This document shows positions 52,215 through 61,451 of a stretch of DNA of 64,000 nucleotides, one piece after another. The notes beneath the pieces are model-generated. The model was not told where the DNA came from, did no database searches, and worked only from the letters and a program-made list of their open reading frames with translations. Numbering within the stretch: position 1 is the stretch's first letter; each line of letters opens with the position of its first letter. The position numbers were made by a program, and so were the translations under genes. The DNA lies in contig CACYQT010000015.1 in the NCBI GenBank assembly GCA_902776645.1, positions 1-64,000 of the forward strand. Reading direction: 5' to 3'. Source of the DNA: an uncultured bacterium (lineage in GTDB: Bacteria > Verrucomicrobiota > Lentisphaeria > Oligosphaerales > Oligosphaeraceae).

Positions 52215-52976
52215 ATGGGTGAGATTTTAGGGATTTTGAAGGATGCGTTTTTCCAAAGCGACATCGTCGGCCGGCTGATCGTGATTTTGCTGGGGATGGC
52301 GAGCGTCGCGGCGTGGTCGATCATGCTGTACAAAGGATGGCAGGTCATGTCGTTGTACAAATCCTGCCAGGAGTTCATCAAGGAGTTCGACAGCACGGGA
52401 AGCGCGTTGGCTCTCGGCTATCGTCTGGATCCTGAGAGAGGGCCGCTGCAGTCTGTCTGCCAGGCAGGATTCGACGCGTTGATGGAGGCGTTGGAGCCGG
52501 ACGGCGGCGCCATGGGCGGCCGTTACGGCAAGTTCGCCGCGCCGCGCCGCGCGATGACGTACACGGAGCTCCCACGGCAGCTGACGGAGGCGGAGATCGA
52601 AAAGGTCCGCGCGTCCATGACGCGCCGTCTGAACATCCAGCGGATGCAGATGATGGACCAGATGGTGATCCTTTCGACCATCGTGTCGCTGTCGCCGTTC
52701 TGCGGTCTGTTCGGCACGGTGTGGGGCGTCATGATGACGTTTGTGCAACTGGCTGCGCAGCAAGGGAAAAAGGCGGATCTTGGGCAGTTGGCGCCTGGCG
52801 TCAGCGGCGCCTTGCTGACGACGGTTGTCGGCCTGCTGGTCGCCATTCCGTCCGTTTTCGGCAACAATATCATCATGAGCGTCATCGACAAGACGTGCGC
52901 GGACATGGACACGTTCGTCGATGATTTTCTGGCGAGCCTCCGCCTGGAGAGGGTGAAAGGACAGCAGGAAGGGTGA
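52215..52976 (+). CDS. tolQ: TolQ/ExbB/MotA proton-channel protein
   Basis: The protein has 253 residues. Membrane helices are at about 14-36, 150-178 and 198-220. The last two hold the family's conserved LSPFCGLFGTVWGVMMTF and a Gly/Ala-rich LLTTVVGLLVAIPS. It forms the motor channel with the ExbD/TolR-like partner 5 bp downstream, using the proton gradient to energise the TonB/TolA-like protein. TolQ versus ExbB is a context-based choice. Confidence 0.88.
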   Translation: MGEILGILKDAFFQSDIVGRLIVILLGMASVAAWSIMLYKGWQVMSLYKSCQEFIKEFDSTGSALALGYRLDPERGPLQSVCQAGFDALMEALEPDGGAMGGRYGKFAAPRRAMTYTELPRQLTEAEIEKVRASMTRRLNIQRMQMMDQMVILSTIVSLSPFCGLFGTVWGVMMTFVQLAAQQGKKADLGQLAPGVSGALLTTVVGLLVAIPSVFGNNIIMSVIDKTCADMDTFVDDFLASLRLERVKGQQEG

Positions 52977-52980
52977 GAGA

Positions 52981-53409
52981 ATGGCGAGCGGACGGTACAA
53001 TTCAGTGTCGAAGACCATCGGGACGATCGACATCACGCCCCTGATGGACTTGACGTTCATGTTGTTGATCATTTTCATCATCACGGTGCCCGCGCTGGAG
53101 TTCACGACGGAAGTGACGCCGCCGGACATGAACACGGCGACGGCGGTGGAGCAAATCGACAATAAAGTGATGCTGACGATGAACGAGAAGGGCGAAGCCA
53201 AGCTGGAGGATGAGCCGGGCAACCAGCGGCTGGTCGCCGTGAACATGCTTGAAGAGGAACTGGCGGCGGTGTTCAGCCGGAGGCCGGACATGGCGCTGCT
53301 GATTCTGGTCGACGGCAAACGGCCGTATGAAGACGTGATCGCGCTGCATCGCGCGGCGGGGCATGTCGGCATCAAGAACGTCCATCTGGTGACGGAGGCC
53401 GAGAAATAG
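52981..53409 (+). CDS. tolR: TolR/ExbD-type protein
   Basis: The protein has 142 residues. A membrane helix (about residues 20-38) contains the conserved Asp in TPLMDLTFMLLIIF (Asp23), which carries protons in the motor. A periplasmic alpha/beta domain follows. It is 5 bp after tolQ and 90 bp before the TolA/TonB-like gene, the expected operon order. Confidence 0.9.
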   Translation: MASGRYNSVSKTIGTIDITPLMDLTFMLLIIFIITVPALEFTTEVTPPDMNTATAVEQIDNKVMLTMNEKGEAKLEDEPGNQRLVAVNMLEEELAAVFSRRPDMALLILVDGKRPYEDVIALHRAAGHVGIKNVHLVTEAEK

Positions 53410-53498
53410 CGATGTTCCGATTGGACGGGCGGCATGCCCGTTAAGTTGTTGGAAAGGAAATAAAAGCAGACGAAAAGACAGGAGAGGGGAAAGCTGAA

Positions 53499-54425
53499 AT
53501 GAAAACTTCTTCGGAAATAGACCAGTCATTGAACAGGACGTTGACCATCTTGATCAGCGCGATCATCCATGCCGCGCTGATGGTCGGTATTTGCTGTTCC
53601 GCGACCGAGCAGAAGGAGAAGCCCATCGCGGTGGCGACGAAGCTGATCGAACTGAAGACGGCGCCTCTTCCGCCGTCGCCGAAACCGCAGCCGCCAAAGC
53701 CTGAACCGCCGAAACCACAGCCTCCGAAGCCTGAACCTCCGAAGCCGCAGCCTCCGAAGCCCGAACCGCCGAAGCCGCAGCCTCCGAAGCCCGAACCGCC
53801 GAAACCGCAGCCGCCGAAGCCTGTGGAAGTGAAACCGCCGGCACCGACGCCCGCCGTCGTGAAGACGGAAACGCCGAAGCCTGTCGAACAGCCGAAGAAG
53901 ACGCTGACAAGGCAGGATGATATTTTGGCTCGTCTGAATAACGCTCAAACCAAGAAAATGGATCCGCAGCCGCGTCCGCAACCGCAACCCTATACGCCGC
54001 CGCGCCCTGTGCCGTCCACGCCGACCAAAAGCGCGGAGGCTTATGCCAGGGAGGCATTGAGAAATGTGTCGAAGGCGACTGGAGTCAATGTCCCGCGTGT
54101 TGTAGGCCCGACGACGGAAGAGGACATGACGAATTATGCGGAATCGTTTGCGCGTCCGATTATCGAACAATACTGGAAGCCGAGCCGCGCCGGCATGAAA
54201 TACAGGAATCCGTCGCCGGTCAAAATCACGTTCATCGTGACGGCGAGCGGTTCGGTGAGCAATATTCGGATTATCCAGCGGTCCAACGAACCGGTCATGA
54301 ACAGTTCCGTTGATGAGCTGATCAAGCAGATGAGAGCCGGAAATGTACCGTTCACCTCTCTGCGGGAAGCGGGTATCAACAGGGCATCTTTGCAGATTGT
54401 CATCGAATTGTATCTTAAAGAGTAA
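53499..54425 (+). CDS. TonB/TolA-like protein with Pro-rich spacer
   Basis: The protein has 308 residues. An N-terminal membrane helix (about 13-33) precedes a Pro/Lys/Glu-rich region (PPKPEPPKPQ units, about 56-110), which spans the periplasm. The C-terminal 90 residues have a TonB_C-type pattern (KITFIVTASGSVSNIRIIQRS...). It transmits motor energy to outer-membrane partners or maintains envelope integrity. Whether it serves TonB receptors or Pal cannot be told from sequence; the TolB-like gene nearby favours Tol. Confidence 0.85.
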   Translation: MKTSSEIDQSLNRTLTILISAIIHAALMVGICCSATEQKEKPIAVATKLIELKTAPLPPSPKPQPPKPEPPKPQPPKPEPPKPQPPKPEPPKPQPPKPEPPKPQPPKPVEVKPPAPTPAVVKTETPKPVEQPKKTLTRQDDILARLNNAQTKKMDPQPRPQPQPYTPPRPVPSTPTKSAEAYAREALRNVSKATGVNVPRVVGPTTEEDMTNYAESFARPIIEQYWKPSRAGMKYRNPSPVKITFIVTASGSVSNIRIIQRSNEPVMNSSVDELIKQMRAGNVPFTSLREAGINRASLQIVIELYLKE

Positions 54426-54465
54426 TAACCTATTAATATAACGACTTATGCCAAGGAGACAGTCC

Positions 54466-56379
54466 ATGTCAACGATAGCACGAAAAAGTCTGATATGTTT
54501 GTTGTGGATGAGCGCATGCGCGTTGCTGGTCGCCCAGCAGCCTGATCAGAAGAATTGGACGCAGGCCATTGAGAACGGCGATTTTTCCGCTGCGGAGAAC
54601 ATGGCCGGATGGGCCATGCGCGGCGAGCAGCTGGGCGCGTTCCAGCTCGTGAAGCCGCAGGATGAAGGCGCGCTGCCGATTCTCGCCATCACGGTGGAGA
54701 AGACCTCCGCCCGTGCATGGACGATGGAGCTTTGGCAGAGCATCAAGAAAGCCGTCCCGAAAGGCAGCACGATGTATATCAGTTTCGATTACAAGATGAG
54801 CCCCGGCTATAGCTTCCAGTTCTACTGGCAGCAGGAGACGGAACCGTGGCCGAAGCTGTTGTCGCTCCGTTTGACGGAGCCGTCGGAAAACTGGCGGACG
54901 GTTCGTGTGGCCGTTCCCGTCCATACGGAGTTCGCCGCGGAGAAGACGGCGTTTTCCTTCCATTTGGCGGAGAAGATCGGCGTGTTGCAGTTACGCAAAA
55001 TTTCGGCGATGATCGTTCCGGCGGACATTGATCCGGAATCACTTGAGACGAACGTGACGGCCGTTCTGGGCGGCGACTTCCATGACAACGAATGGCGTGA
55101 GAAGGTCGTGGCCCGTCTTGAGAAAGTGCGGAAGGTTCCCGTTCGTGTCGTGGCGCATCGCGGCGAGGAGAAGGCGAAGGATGTGAAGGTGACGTTGTCG
55201 CAGACGGCCCGTCCGTTCCCGTTCGGCGTGGAATGCCTGGGGGCCCTCCTGAAGCCTGAACTGTTGAAGAATGCGAACTTGCAGAAGCTGTCCGCGCGTG
55301 TGCGGCCGTTCACTTCCAATTTGGGGGCCTATAAGGATAAGGTGTTGGACGATAGTCTGTTCCGCTTTGTGACCTTCACGGATGCTCTGGTCTGGCGTGA
55401 AAACGACCTGTGGGGCGCGAACACTGATGCGGAACTGGTGAAGATGGTTCGCGAGGCGGGCTTGTCCGTCCGCGGCCGTGCGCTGCTGAGCCCCGCGTAT
55501 CGCTACATGCCGGAAAAATGTCGTGGACAGAACGGCGACGCGTTGCGGAAGATGGTGTTGGAGCATGTCCGGCAGATGTGCCGCCGCCATCAGGGGACGC
55601 TCGAGGCGTGGGAAGTCGTCCATGGCGGACAGGACTACAATGAACTGTACAAGGCCATCGGCCTGGAAAGCTTGTCGGAATGTTTCCAGATCGCCCGCGA
55701 AATCGAACCGCAGGCGAAGCTGCTTTTGAGCGACCGGCAGGCCTTGACGGCCATTTCGGAAGATCCGATGCTGGACATGCTGGAACTGGCCGACTGGCTG
55801 GTGAACACATGCGGCGTGAAGATCGACGGTCTTGTGCTGAGCGCGAATCTGCGCCGTCTGGACGTCGGCCCGCAGTCGATGGAAACGCGTCTGGACAGGA
55901 TCGCGTCGCAACTGACGGACATTCCGATCCACATCAGCGGTCTGGCGGTGAATACGGACGAAGAGGATCTGCAAGGCGACATGCTGCGCGACTACATGTT
56001 GCTGTTCTATTCGCATCCGGCTGTCGCAAGTGTCTCGCTTGGCGAACTTTGGGATGCGGCTCAACTGAGTCCGAAGATGGGCTGGTACCATGGCGACTTC
56101 ACGGAGCATCCGTCGTTGGGCATCATCCGCAAGTTATTGGATGACGATTGGCGGACGAATTCCGTCTTGGCGACGAATGAAGAAGGCGTGGCCTCCGGCA
56201 ACTGCTTCATCGGCGACTACCGTGTGACGGTATCGTCTGAAGGCGAGGAGGAGCGTCAGATCACGTTTTCGCTGCCGCCGCTGGCCGGCCGCGCCGACGG
56301 CAAGATCGCCGTCCAGCGCGACGGCGTAACCGTAACCCATACAAAAGACGCCACCGTCATCGACGTGAAGGTGGAGTGA
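54466..56379 (+). CDS. GH10-like protein lacking catalytic glutamates
   Basis: The protein has 637 residues from the ATG at 54466 (AAGGAGACA upstream), with a signal peptide ending near VAQQ. Residues about 30-180 look like a carbohydrate-binding beta sandwich, and residues about 260-550 a GH10 xylanase-type barrel. The place of the acid/base (Val-Val-Asn-Glu) reads AWEVVHGGQD, and that of the nucleophile (Thr-Glu-Leu-Asp) reads HISGLAVNTDEED. Both Glu residues seem lost. It may be a binding protein or use other residues. A terminator follows. Confidence 0.7.
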   Translation: MSTIARKSLICLLWMSACALLVAQQPDQKNWTQAIENGDFSAAENMAGWAMRGEQLGAFQLVKPQDEGALPILAITVEKTSARAWTMELWQSIKKAVPKGSTMYISFDYKMSPGYSFQFYWQQETEPWPKLLSLRLTEPSENWRTVRVAVPVHTEFAAEKTAFSFHLAEKIGVLQLRKISAMIVPADIDPESLETNVTAVLGGDFHDNEWREKVVARLEKVRKVPVRVVAHRGEEKAKDVKVTLSQTARPFPFGVECLGALLKPELLKNANLQKLSARVRPFTSNLGAYKDKVLDDSLFRFVTFTDALVWRENDLWGANTDAELVKMVREAGLSVRGRALLSPAYRYMPEKCRGQNGDALRKMVLEHVRQMCRRHQGTLEAWEVVHGGQDYNELYKAIGLESLSECFQIAREIEPQAKLLLSDRQALTAISEDPMLDMLELADWLVNTCGVKIDGLVLSANLRRLDVGPQSMETRLDRIASQLTDIPIHISGLAVNTDEEDLQGDMLRDYMLLFYSHPAVASVSLGELWDAAQLSPKMGWYHGDFTEHPSLGIIRKLLDDDWRTNSVLATNEEGVASGNCFIGDYRVTVSSEGEEERQITFSLPPLAGRADGKIAVQRDGVTVTHTKDATVIDVKVE

Positions 56380-56418
56380 TAGGTTCCATTTGGGAAACAA
56401 CGGAAATGTTTAAAAGTG

Positions 56419-56457
56419 CAAAAGCCGAAACTCAAACGAGTTGCGGCTTTTGTTTTT
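56419..56457 (+). terminator. Terminator after the GH10-like gene
   Basis: CAAAAGCCG (56419-56427) pairs with CGGCTTTTG (56444-56452), with an inner AACTC/GAGTT pairing, followed by TTTTT. Confidence 0.8.
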
Positions 56458-56588
56458 GATGTTTCTAGGCAGGACATATTGATTGTGACAAGGTTGTCAA
56501 AACAAGAGCAAATATAGATGGAGTGGTTGTTAAAAAGTAAAAATGATTGGATGCAGGGCATTGGAACTAGCAACATGTCCCAAAACAC

Positions 56589-56622
56589 GAAAAACTCCGT
56601 AACTCATTTGAATTACGGAGTT
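56589..56622 (-). terminator. Terminator of the tRNA pair
   Basis: On the minus strand AACTCCGTAA and TTACGGAGTT form a 10-bp stem followed by TTTTCG, directly after the second tRNA. It should end the tandem tRNA transcript. Confidence 0.8.
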
Positions 56623-56627
56623 CATAT

Positions 56628-56704
56628 TGGTAGCGGGAGTAGGATTTGAACCTACGACCTTCAGGTTATGGGCCTGACGAGCTGCCGGGCTGCTCCATCC
56701 CGCA
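56628..56704 (-). tRNA. tRNA-fMet (CAT), copy 2 in transcript
   Basis: It has 77 bases with an encoded CCA. The cloverleaf is complete: acceptor TGCGGGA/TCCCGCT, D-arm GAGC...GCTC, anticodon loop CCCATAA, T-arm GTAGG TTCAAAT CCTAC. The unpaired 1:72 (U-U) and A11:U24 mark it as an initiator. Two features are unusual for a bacterial initiator: C33 in place of U33, and A29:U41 instead of one of the three G:C pairs. It is identical to the copy at 56715-56791. Confidence 0.95.
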
Positions 56705-56714
56705 ATCATGATTT

Positions 56715-56791
56715 TGGTAGCGGGAGTAGGATTTGAACCTACGACCTTCAGGTTATGGGCCTGACGAGCTGCCGGGCTGCTCCATCCCGCA
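56715..56791 (-). tRNA. tRNA-fMet (CAT), copy 1 in transcript
   Basis: Its 77 bases are identical to those of the next copy, 10 bp apart. Both have U1-U72, C33 and A29:U41. Exact identity suggests recent tandem duplication or gene conversion. The AT-rich sequence upstream (TTGCAT near 56830 and TATTTT 16 bp later on the minus strand) could be the promoter. Confidence 0.95.
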
Positions 56792-56867
56792 ATCGTGAAT
56801 GCATACTATTAAAATATATCTATTTTCAGAAAATGCAAGTTATTACAGGAAAATTTCACAATGTGGA

Positions 56868-58808
56868 TTATTTGAACATTTTTTCGAGTGCACGGCGAAG
56901 GGCGTCCAGACGTTCCTTCGTGACGGAATCGCCATAATACAGGAAAATATCGCCGTGAACAGTTCCACGTATATGCTTTGTCTTGATTCTGTAAGACGGT
57001 TGATGGATTTCCCAGTTCCAGTAGTCTTTGCCTTCGTACCCCCATGGATGTTCAACAACAGGGTAGGAATGTTGTAGATCGCGTCTATGGATGATGACAA
57101 TGATTTCTTCCGGATGGGGGGCCAGCGGAAGCGATTCCAATCTGACTTCACTCAAATCCCGGTGTGTCGAAAACGTATAGGACATGGACGCATCGTATCC
57201 GGAGGCCAAACGCCATTTCGCGGAGATACCCAGACGTTGCAATTCCTCCGTTGCTTGTGAAAGCCATTTTTCAACCTCTTTCGTGATTTGATAGGTGCTT
57301 GGATTTCTTGTGGCGTTCCAGTTCAGCTTGTCCAGCGGAGAACCGTCATTGTAATTGTGTTTTGCAGGCCAGCCAATGGCGTCCATGATAGATGGTTCGA
57401 CTTCAGATGGAGCATAGATGAGGCGGCGGAGCAGGTCGCGATCATTCTTGAGTTGCATGTGAAGCAGGCAGGCTTTCAGCAGATCCTTGTCGGGCCAATT
57501 TCCGCAATGCATGGCATGCTCGACATATAGTTCGCAAGTGGGCAGTGTGAACCAGGCTTCCCAGAAGCCGCGCTGCGACGGCATGCCTTGCGGGCGTCTG
57601 GACGGAAGGCGTTTTCCCGGCGGCGTGAGAACAACTCGATATTCAGCGGGAACGTCAAGATACTCTATGCCAGGGCTCCACTCTGTCTGTGAAATGCGTC
57701 TGTGGAAAGGGATTTTTTGACGGTACAGCGTTTCCTTTTGATATGAATCCCCATGGAGAACATCATGGATCAGCGGTTTGTCAATGACCAGTACGGGGCC
57801 GTCCACACTGTCATACGAGTCTGAAATTCGGAACAAATCCGCATGTGGAGAAGCCTTGAAGACATCGACGACAGGCTGGAACATCGGCAGGATGCCCATG
57901 CCGTCGATCTGAAGATGTTTGTCCGATGATTTGAGATGATTGGTTTCCGCATATGATTTGGCCCCATGAGCCATCATCGCCGCGACGAGCCTGTCTTTTG
58001 CTTCTGTTTCCATGGCTTCGTTTGCCATGACCACGTCAAGCGGAGTCTGCATGGACGGCCTGCCGCCTTTTGTCATGTCCCACTCATGTGGTGGAAAACC
58101 AAAATCCATCAGCATGGTCAGAACATCGACAAGCGATTTGTCATCAGGAGATGCTTTGTATGGGTACTCAAGGTTCTGCAGAATGATGTCCGAGATGACA
58201 AATTTTGCTTTGGGATGTTCAAGCAGCTCTTCTGGGCATCCGTTTTTGAAAGCATATTTGATCATTCCGCTCTTTTGATTGTCATAGTTTTGCGGAATTT
58301 CAAACAGAATCTTGGCACCATGGTCCAGAAGCAACCTGAAGAAATCCTCCTTGCCTGTGTAGTAAGCCGTTAACAACAAAGGTCTTCTTACTTTGAACCA
58401 CGGCGTGACGGCATTCGGATCGGCGCCTTTTTCCAGCTGGGCTTTCATTCCAGACAAGTCATTGTCGTAAAAATACTTGTCCAATGGCGGCCGGATGCAG
58501 TAACAAGAATAGATCACGATATCCAGCGGCAGAAGCACCGTGTCCAACGCAAATTCTATTGGAAGATCGAGCAGTAGCAGAGAATAGAACGCCGCAGTTC
58601 CAACTGGATTGGAAGCGCCGCTGTGGGAATGGCTGCCCGCGGACATGGCTCCTGCAATCGACGGAAAAATGAATACGTTTCTTGTGCCTGCATAGCAACG
58701 TTCCGATGGGGGGATGCGACCCGACATTTCACCCATTGTACGTATGCAACTTGTTCCGGTGCAAAGCACAAGGAGCAAAGCTACCCATATGAAGGTCTTT
58801 CGCATCAT
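56868..58808 (-). CDS. Ankyrin-repeat lipoprotein with YceK-like segment
   Basis: The protein has 646 residues from the ATG at 58808 (GGAGG about 8 nt upstream; neighbouring ATGs at 58814 and 58805 are possible). The lipobox TGTSC lies near residue 20. A Leu-Asp-Leu-Pro...Asp-Thr-Val-Leu-Leu-Pro segment follows, as in YceK-type lipoproteins. An ankyrin-like stretch comes at about 110-180 (LEKGADPNAVTP, LLLDHGAKIL). The remaining two-thirds is unrecognised. It shares the YceK-like motif with the gene at 12840-13778. It is probably an outer-membrane anchored interaction protein. Confidence 0.75.
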   Translation of the reverse strand: MMRKTFIWVALLLVLCTGTSCIRTMGEMSGRIPPSERCYAGTRNVFIFPSIAGAMSAGSHSHSGASNPVGTAAFYSLLLLDLPIEFALDTVLLPLDIVIYSCYCIRPPLDKYFYDNDLSGMKAQLEKGADPNAVTPWFKVRRPLLLTAYYTGKEDFFRLLLDHGAKILFEIPQNYDNQKSGMIKYAFKNGCPEELLEHPKAKFVISDIILQNLEYPYKASPDDKSLVDVLTMLMDFGFPPHEWDMTKGGRPSMQTPLDVVMANEAMETEAKDRLVAAMMAHGAKSYAETNHLKSSDKHLQIDGMGILPMFQPVVDVFKASPHADLFRISDSYDSVDGPVLVIDKPLIHDVLHGDSYQKETLYRQKIPFHRRISQTEWSPGIEYLDVPAEYRVVLTPPGKRLPSRRPQGMPSQRGFWEAWFTLPTCELYVEHAMHCGNWPDKDLLKACLLHMQLKNDRDLLRRLIYAPSEVEPSIMDAIGWPAKHNYNDGSPLDKLNWNATRNPSTYQITKEVEKWLSQATEELQRLGISAKWRLASGYDASMSYTFSTHRDLSEVRLESLPLAPHPEEIIVIIHRRDLQHSYPVVEHPWGYEGKDYWNWEIHQPSYRIKTKHIRGTVHGDIFLYYGDSVTKERLDALRRALEKMFK

Positions 58809-58883
58809 ATTCATCTCCTCCCTCGAAGAGCGAGGTTGCCGAAACGGTCGCCTTACAGGCCACAAGATTGTATTTGTTTTTGC

Positions 58884-60170
58884 TTACACGAAGTTTTTCT
58901 TCAACGCCCAGAGGCCGAGGGCCGGATTGCTGATGTAGAAGATGGTTTCGCCGTCGGGCAGCGTGTTGAAACCGTCCTTCAACGTTTCCGGATTGTAGCG
59001 GGCAGCCATTTTGTCGTAGTCCTCCACGAGGAAGCCGACGCTTGCGACTTCTTCCTTTGTGATGTTCTTGCCGGGGCAGTAGGTGATGCGGAAACGGCCT
59101 TCGCTGGAGCCGTGGATGAGATGGGCCGCGGCTCCGAGATTCTGCCGCAGGTCTTCGTTTTCGGCGACGGCCTTCAGCGTGGCGGGGGTGCCTTTGTAGC
59201 CGTATTTGCGGATCAGCTTGTCGTTCGTCGGATCTTCGCCGAACTGCTTGAGACCGGGGGCGAGGATAATCAGATCGCCGTCGTCTTCAATCATCATGCG
59301 GGTGCGGTAGACGGCCTTGTTGCCGAGCCATGTGGAACGGAATTCCTCCGGATCCAGATAGACGACAACCTTTTTCACGGGTGCGTCCATCAGATCGAGA
59401 TTGGTCTGCTGGGAGAGCTTCACGCCCATGGCGTAGGTCTCGTCGTCGTCGCCGATGAAGAGGCCTTTCATCTCCATCTGGTTCGTCTCGTGGTTCTTGG
59501 CCATGACGGTCAGCAGATAGACGATGGGGAGATCCTTCAAATATGTGTGGACGCCGTAGTTGAAGAGCTTGCGGACAGGCGTGTCCGCAAGGCCCATGAG
59601 ACGTTCCAAACCATAGGACGCGCCGAGGAAATGCGATTTGTTGATCATGTCCGGGCCGCCGACGCCGACCATGATGTTCTTCGTGTAGTTCGCCATGCCG
59701 ACGACTTCGTGGGGGACGATCTGCCCGACGGACAGGATAAGGTCGTAGTTGTTGAACAGCAACTTGTTGCATTGGACGTTGACGTTGTAGTCCAGCTTGC
59801 CTTCCGACCACTCCTTGATGAGCGAGCCGGGGACTTCGCCGAGCGTGACGACGTCGTTGCGCCAATCATGGACCTTGAAGGCGTCCAGCGGGATGTCTTC
59901 ACCGAACATGGTCTTGATTTCCTGATCCGTCATGGGGAAATGGGTCCCGAGGGCGGGCATGATGTCGACATGGGCGGTCGGCGTGAGGAGTTTGTAGAGA
60001 ATATTGGTGAGGACGCCCGCGTTGGAGTTGAAGCGTGTGAAGTCCGGGGGAAGGATGAGGACCTTCTTCAACGGGCGGTTGATTTTGTCAAGAGCGGATT
60101 TGATGAGGGCGACTTTGTCTTCCAAAGTCAGGGCAAGGTCTGTTCCACCTTTACAGGCATAGGTTGTCAT
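58884..60170 (-). CDS. LarA-like (nickel-pincer) racemase family protein
   Basis: The protein has 428 residues. PPDFTRFNSN, ALGTHFPMTDQEI and HEVVGMANYTKNIMVGVGG correspond to the LarA-type DxTR, GTHxxxT and HxxxG...K regions that bind the nickel-pincer cofactor. Such enzymes racemise lactate or related hydroxy acids. The cofactor genes larB, larC and larE are not in the window. The exact substrate is unknown; only the family is supported. Confidence 0.8.
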   Translation of the reverse strand: MTTYACKGGTDLALTLEDKVALIKSALDKINRPLKKVLILPPDFTRFNSNAGVLTNILYKLLTPTAHVDIMPALGTHFPMTDQEIKTMFGEDIPLDAFKVHDWRNDVVTLGEVPGSLIKEWSEGKLDYNVNVQCNKLLFNNYDLILSVGQIVPHEVVGMANYTKNIMVGVGGPDMINKSHFLGASYGLERLMGLADTPVRKLFNYGVHTYLKDLPIVYLLTVMAKNHETNQMEMKGLFIGDDDETYAMGVKLSQQTNLDLMDAPVKKVVVYLDPEEFRSTWLGNKAVYRTRMMIEDDGDLIILAPGLKQFGEDPTNDKLIRKYGYKGTPATLKAVAENEDLRQNLGAAAHLIHGSSEGRFRITYCPGKNITKEEVASVGFLVEDYDKMAARYNPETLKDGFNTLPDGETIFYISNPALGLWALKKNFV

Positions 60171-60188
60171 GGAATGTCCTGGGTTGAG

Positions 60189-61334
60189 TTAATGTTCAAG
60201 AGGATAACCGTTATTAACATAAGCGATATTTTTATATATTCCAGTTATTTCCGCCACATGCCGCCCGATTGAGAATATTCGGGCGGCCTTTTGGGCGAAT
60301 GGAACTGTCATTTGCCGTTTTTCAGGCGGAAGCCATTGCAGGACGGCGTCGTGGAGTTTGTCCGGCGGGACGAAGGAGACGGCGGTGCAGTCCGCGAGAA
60401 GGGCGTCCAGTCCGCCGCCGCGGCAGGCGGCGACGGGCTTGCCGAGGGCGAGCGCCTCGACGATGGTTCGGCCGAACGGCTCGCCGTCGGAGCATGAGAC
60501 GACGACATCGGCGGCGGCGATTTCGGGCAGGGCGGATCCGTCCGCCGTGTTGAAGGCCAGAGAATCGTCCAGTCCGAGTTTGGAAGCCATTTGCTTTAAA
60601 TCAGTTAGGAGACGCTCTCCCTGCCGGTCCCGAACGCGGCCTTTGATGACGGCTTTCATGTTCGGAATCTGCGGCTTCAGTTGGGCCAGAAGATTGAGAA
60701 AACGGTCATGGCGTTTCCATGGGGAGAAATCGGCGACTTGCAGGAGGCGGAAGGCCGCGGAATCGTCTTTTTTGGGGGGCTGCGCAACGGCCATGGCTTC
60801 CAGATCGAAGCCGTTTGGAACGATGTGAAGGCGGTCTTCCGGCAGAAGCGACCGCCATTTTTCCGCCACCAGCGGTGAGATGGCGACGATGTGAAGATTC
60901 TGGAAGCGATTGGAAATGTGGCGTGTAACGAAAAACGGGAATGCAGCGTCGCGATCATGGAGGAGGATGGGCTGGCGGCAGTCCTGCGGGATGAGCAGGG
61001 CGGAGCGGATACAGTTGGCATGGATGACATCCGGCTGGAAATCCGCGACTGTCTTCCTGAAAAACGGTTCGAAGCGACGGCTGTCCTGCAAATATTGCAG
61101 AAGGCCTCTGACGTTGGCCGGCCAATGCCGCGCCGTGAACGGTTGATAGGGGAATGACTGCAAGGCGGCGCGTTCCGCTAGGCCGCCGGCCGAATGGTCG
61201 GCGGTCATGAGCAATGGACGGCAGACGTCCTGCGGCAAATGGGCCGCCAGCGACCAGAAGCTTTCCTGCGCGCCGCCTGTGAAGGGGGCGCAGTCGAGAA
61301 GAAGGATGTTCAATAGGTTGTTCACGTTTGTCAT
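60189..61334 (-). CDS. GT4-type glycosyltransferase
   Basis: The protein has 381 residues, a typical length. The first Rossmann domain starts LLLDCAPFTGGAQESFWSLA. The second has a PFGRTIVEALALGKPVAACRGGG motif with the E(x7)E-like donor site. It probably adds a sugar from a nucleotide-sugar to a lipid or polysaccharide. The LPS-kinase-like gene is divergent and adjacent, pointing to envelope glycolipid synthesis. Confidence 0.9.
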   Translation of the reverse strand: MTNVNNLLNILLLDCAPFTGGAQESFWSLAAHLPQDVCRPLLMTADHSAGGLAERAALQSFPYQPFTARHWPANVRGLLQYLQDSRRFEPFFRKTVADFQPDVIHANCIRSALLIPQDCRQPILLHDRDAAFPFFVTRHISNRFQNLHIVAISPLVAEKWRSLLPEDRLHIVPNGFDLEAMAVAQPPKKDDSAAFRLLQVADFSPWKRHDRFLNLLAQLKPQIPNMKAVIKGRVRDRQGERLLTDLKQMASKLGLDDSLAFNTADGSALPEIAAADVVVSCSDGEPFGRTIVEALALGKPVAACRGGGLDALLADCTAVSFVPPDKLHDAVLQWLPPEKRQMTVPFAQKAARIFSIGRHVAEITGIYKNIAYVNNGYPLEH

Positions 61335-61451
61335 GTGGAAGAAGGTGGATGTTGCTAATAAAATGATGTTTCTTTTGCGATAATCAAGGAATCAGACGAA
61401 AGATGGTTTATAGTAAGATAGGAAAGTTTTCATCATCTATGGAGTACAGAC

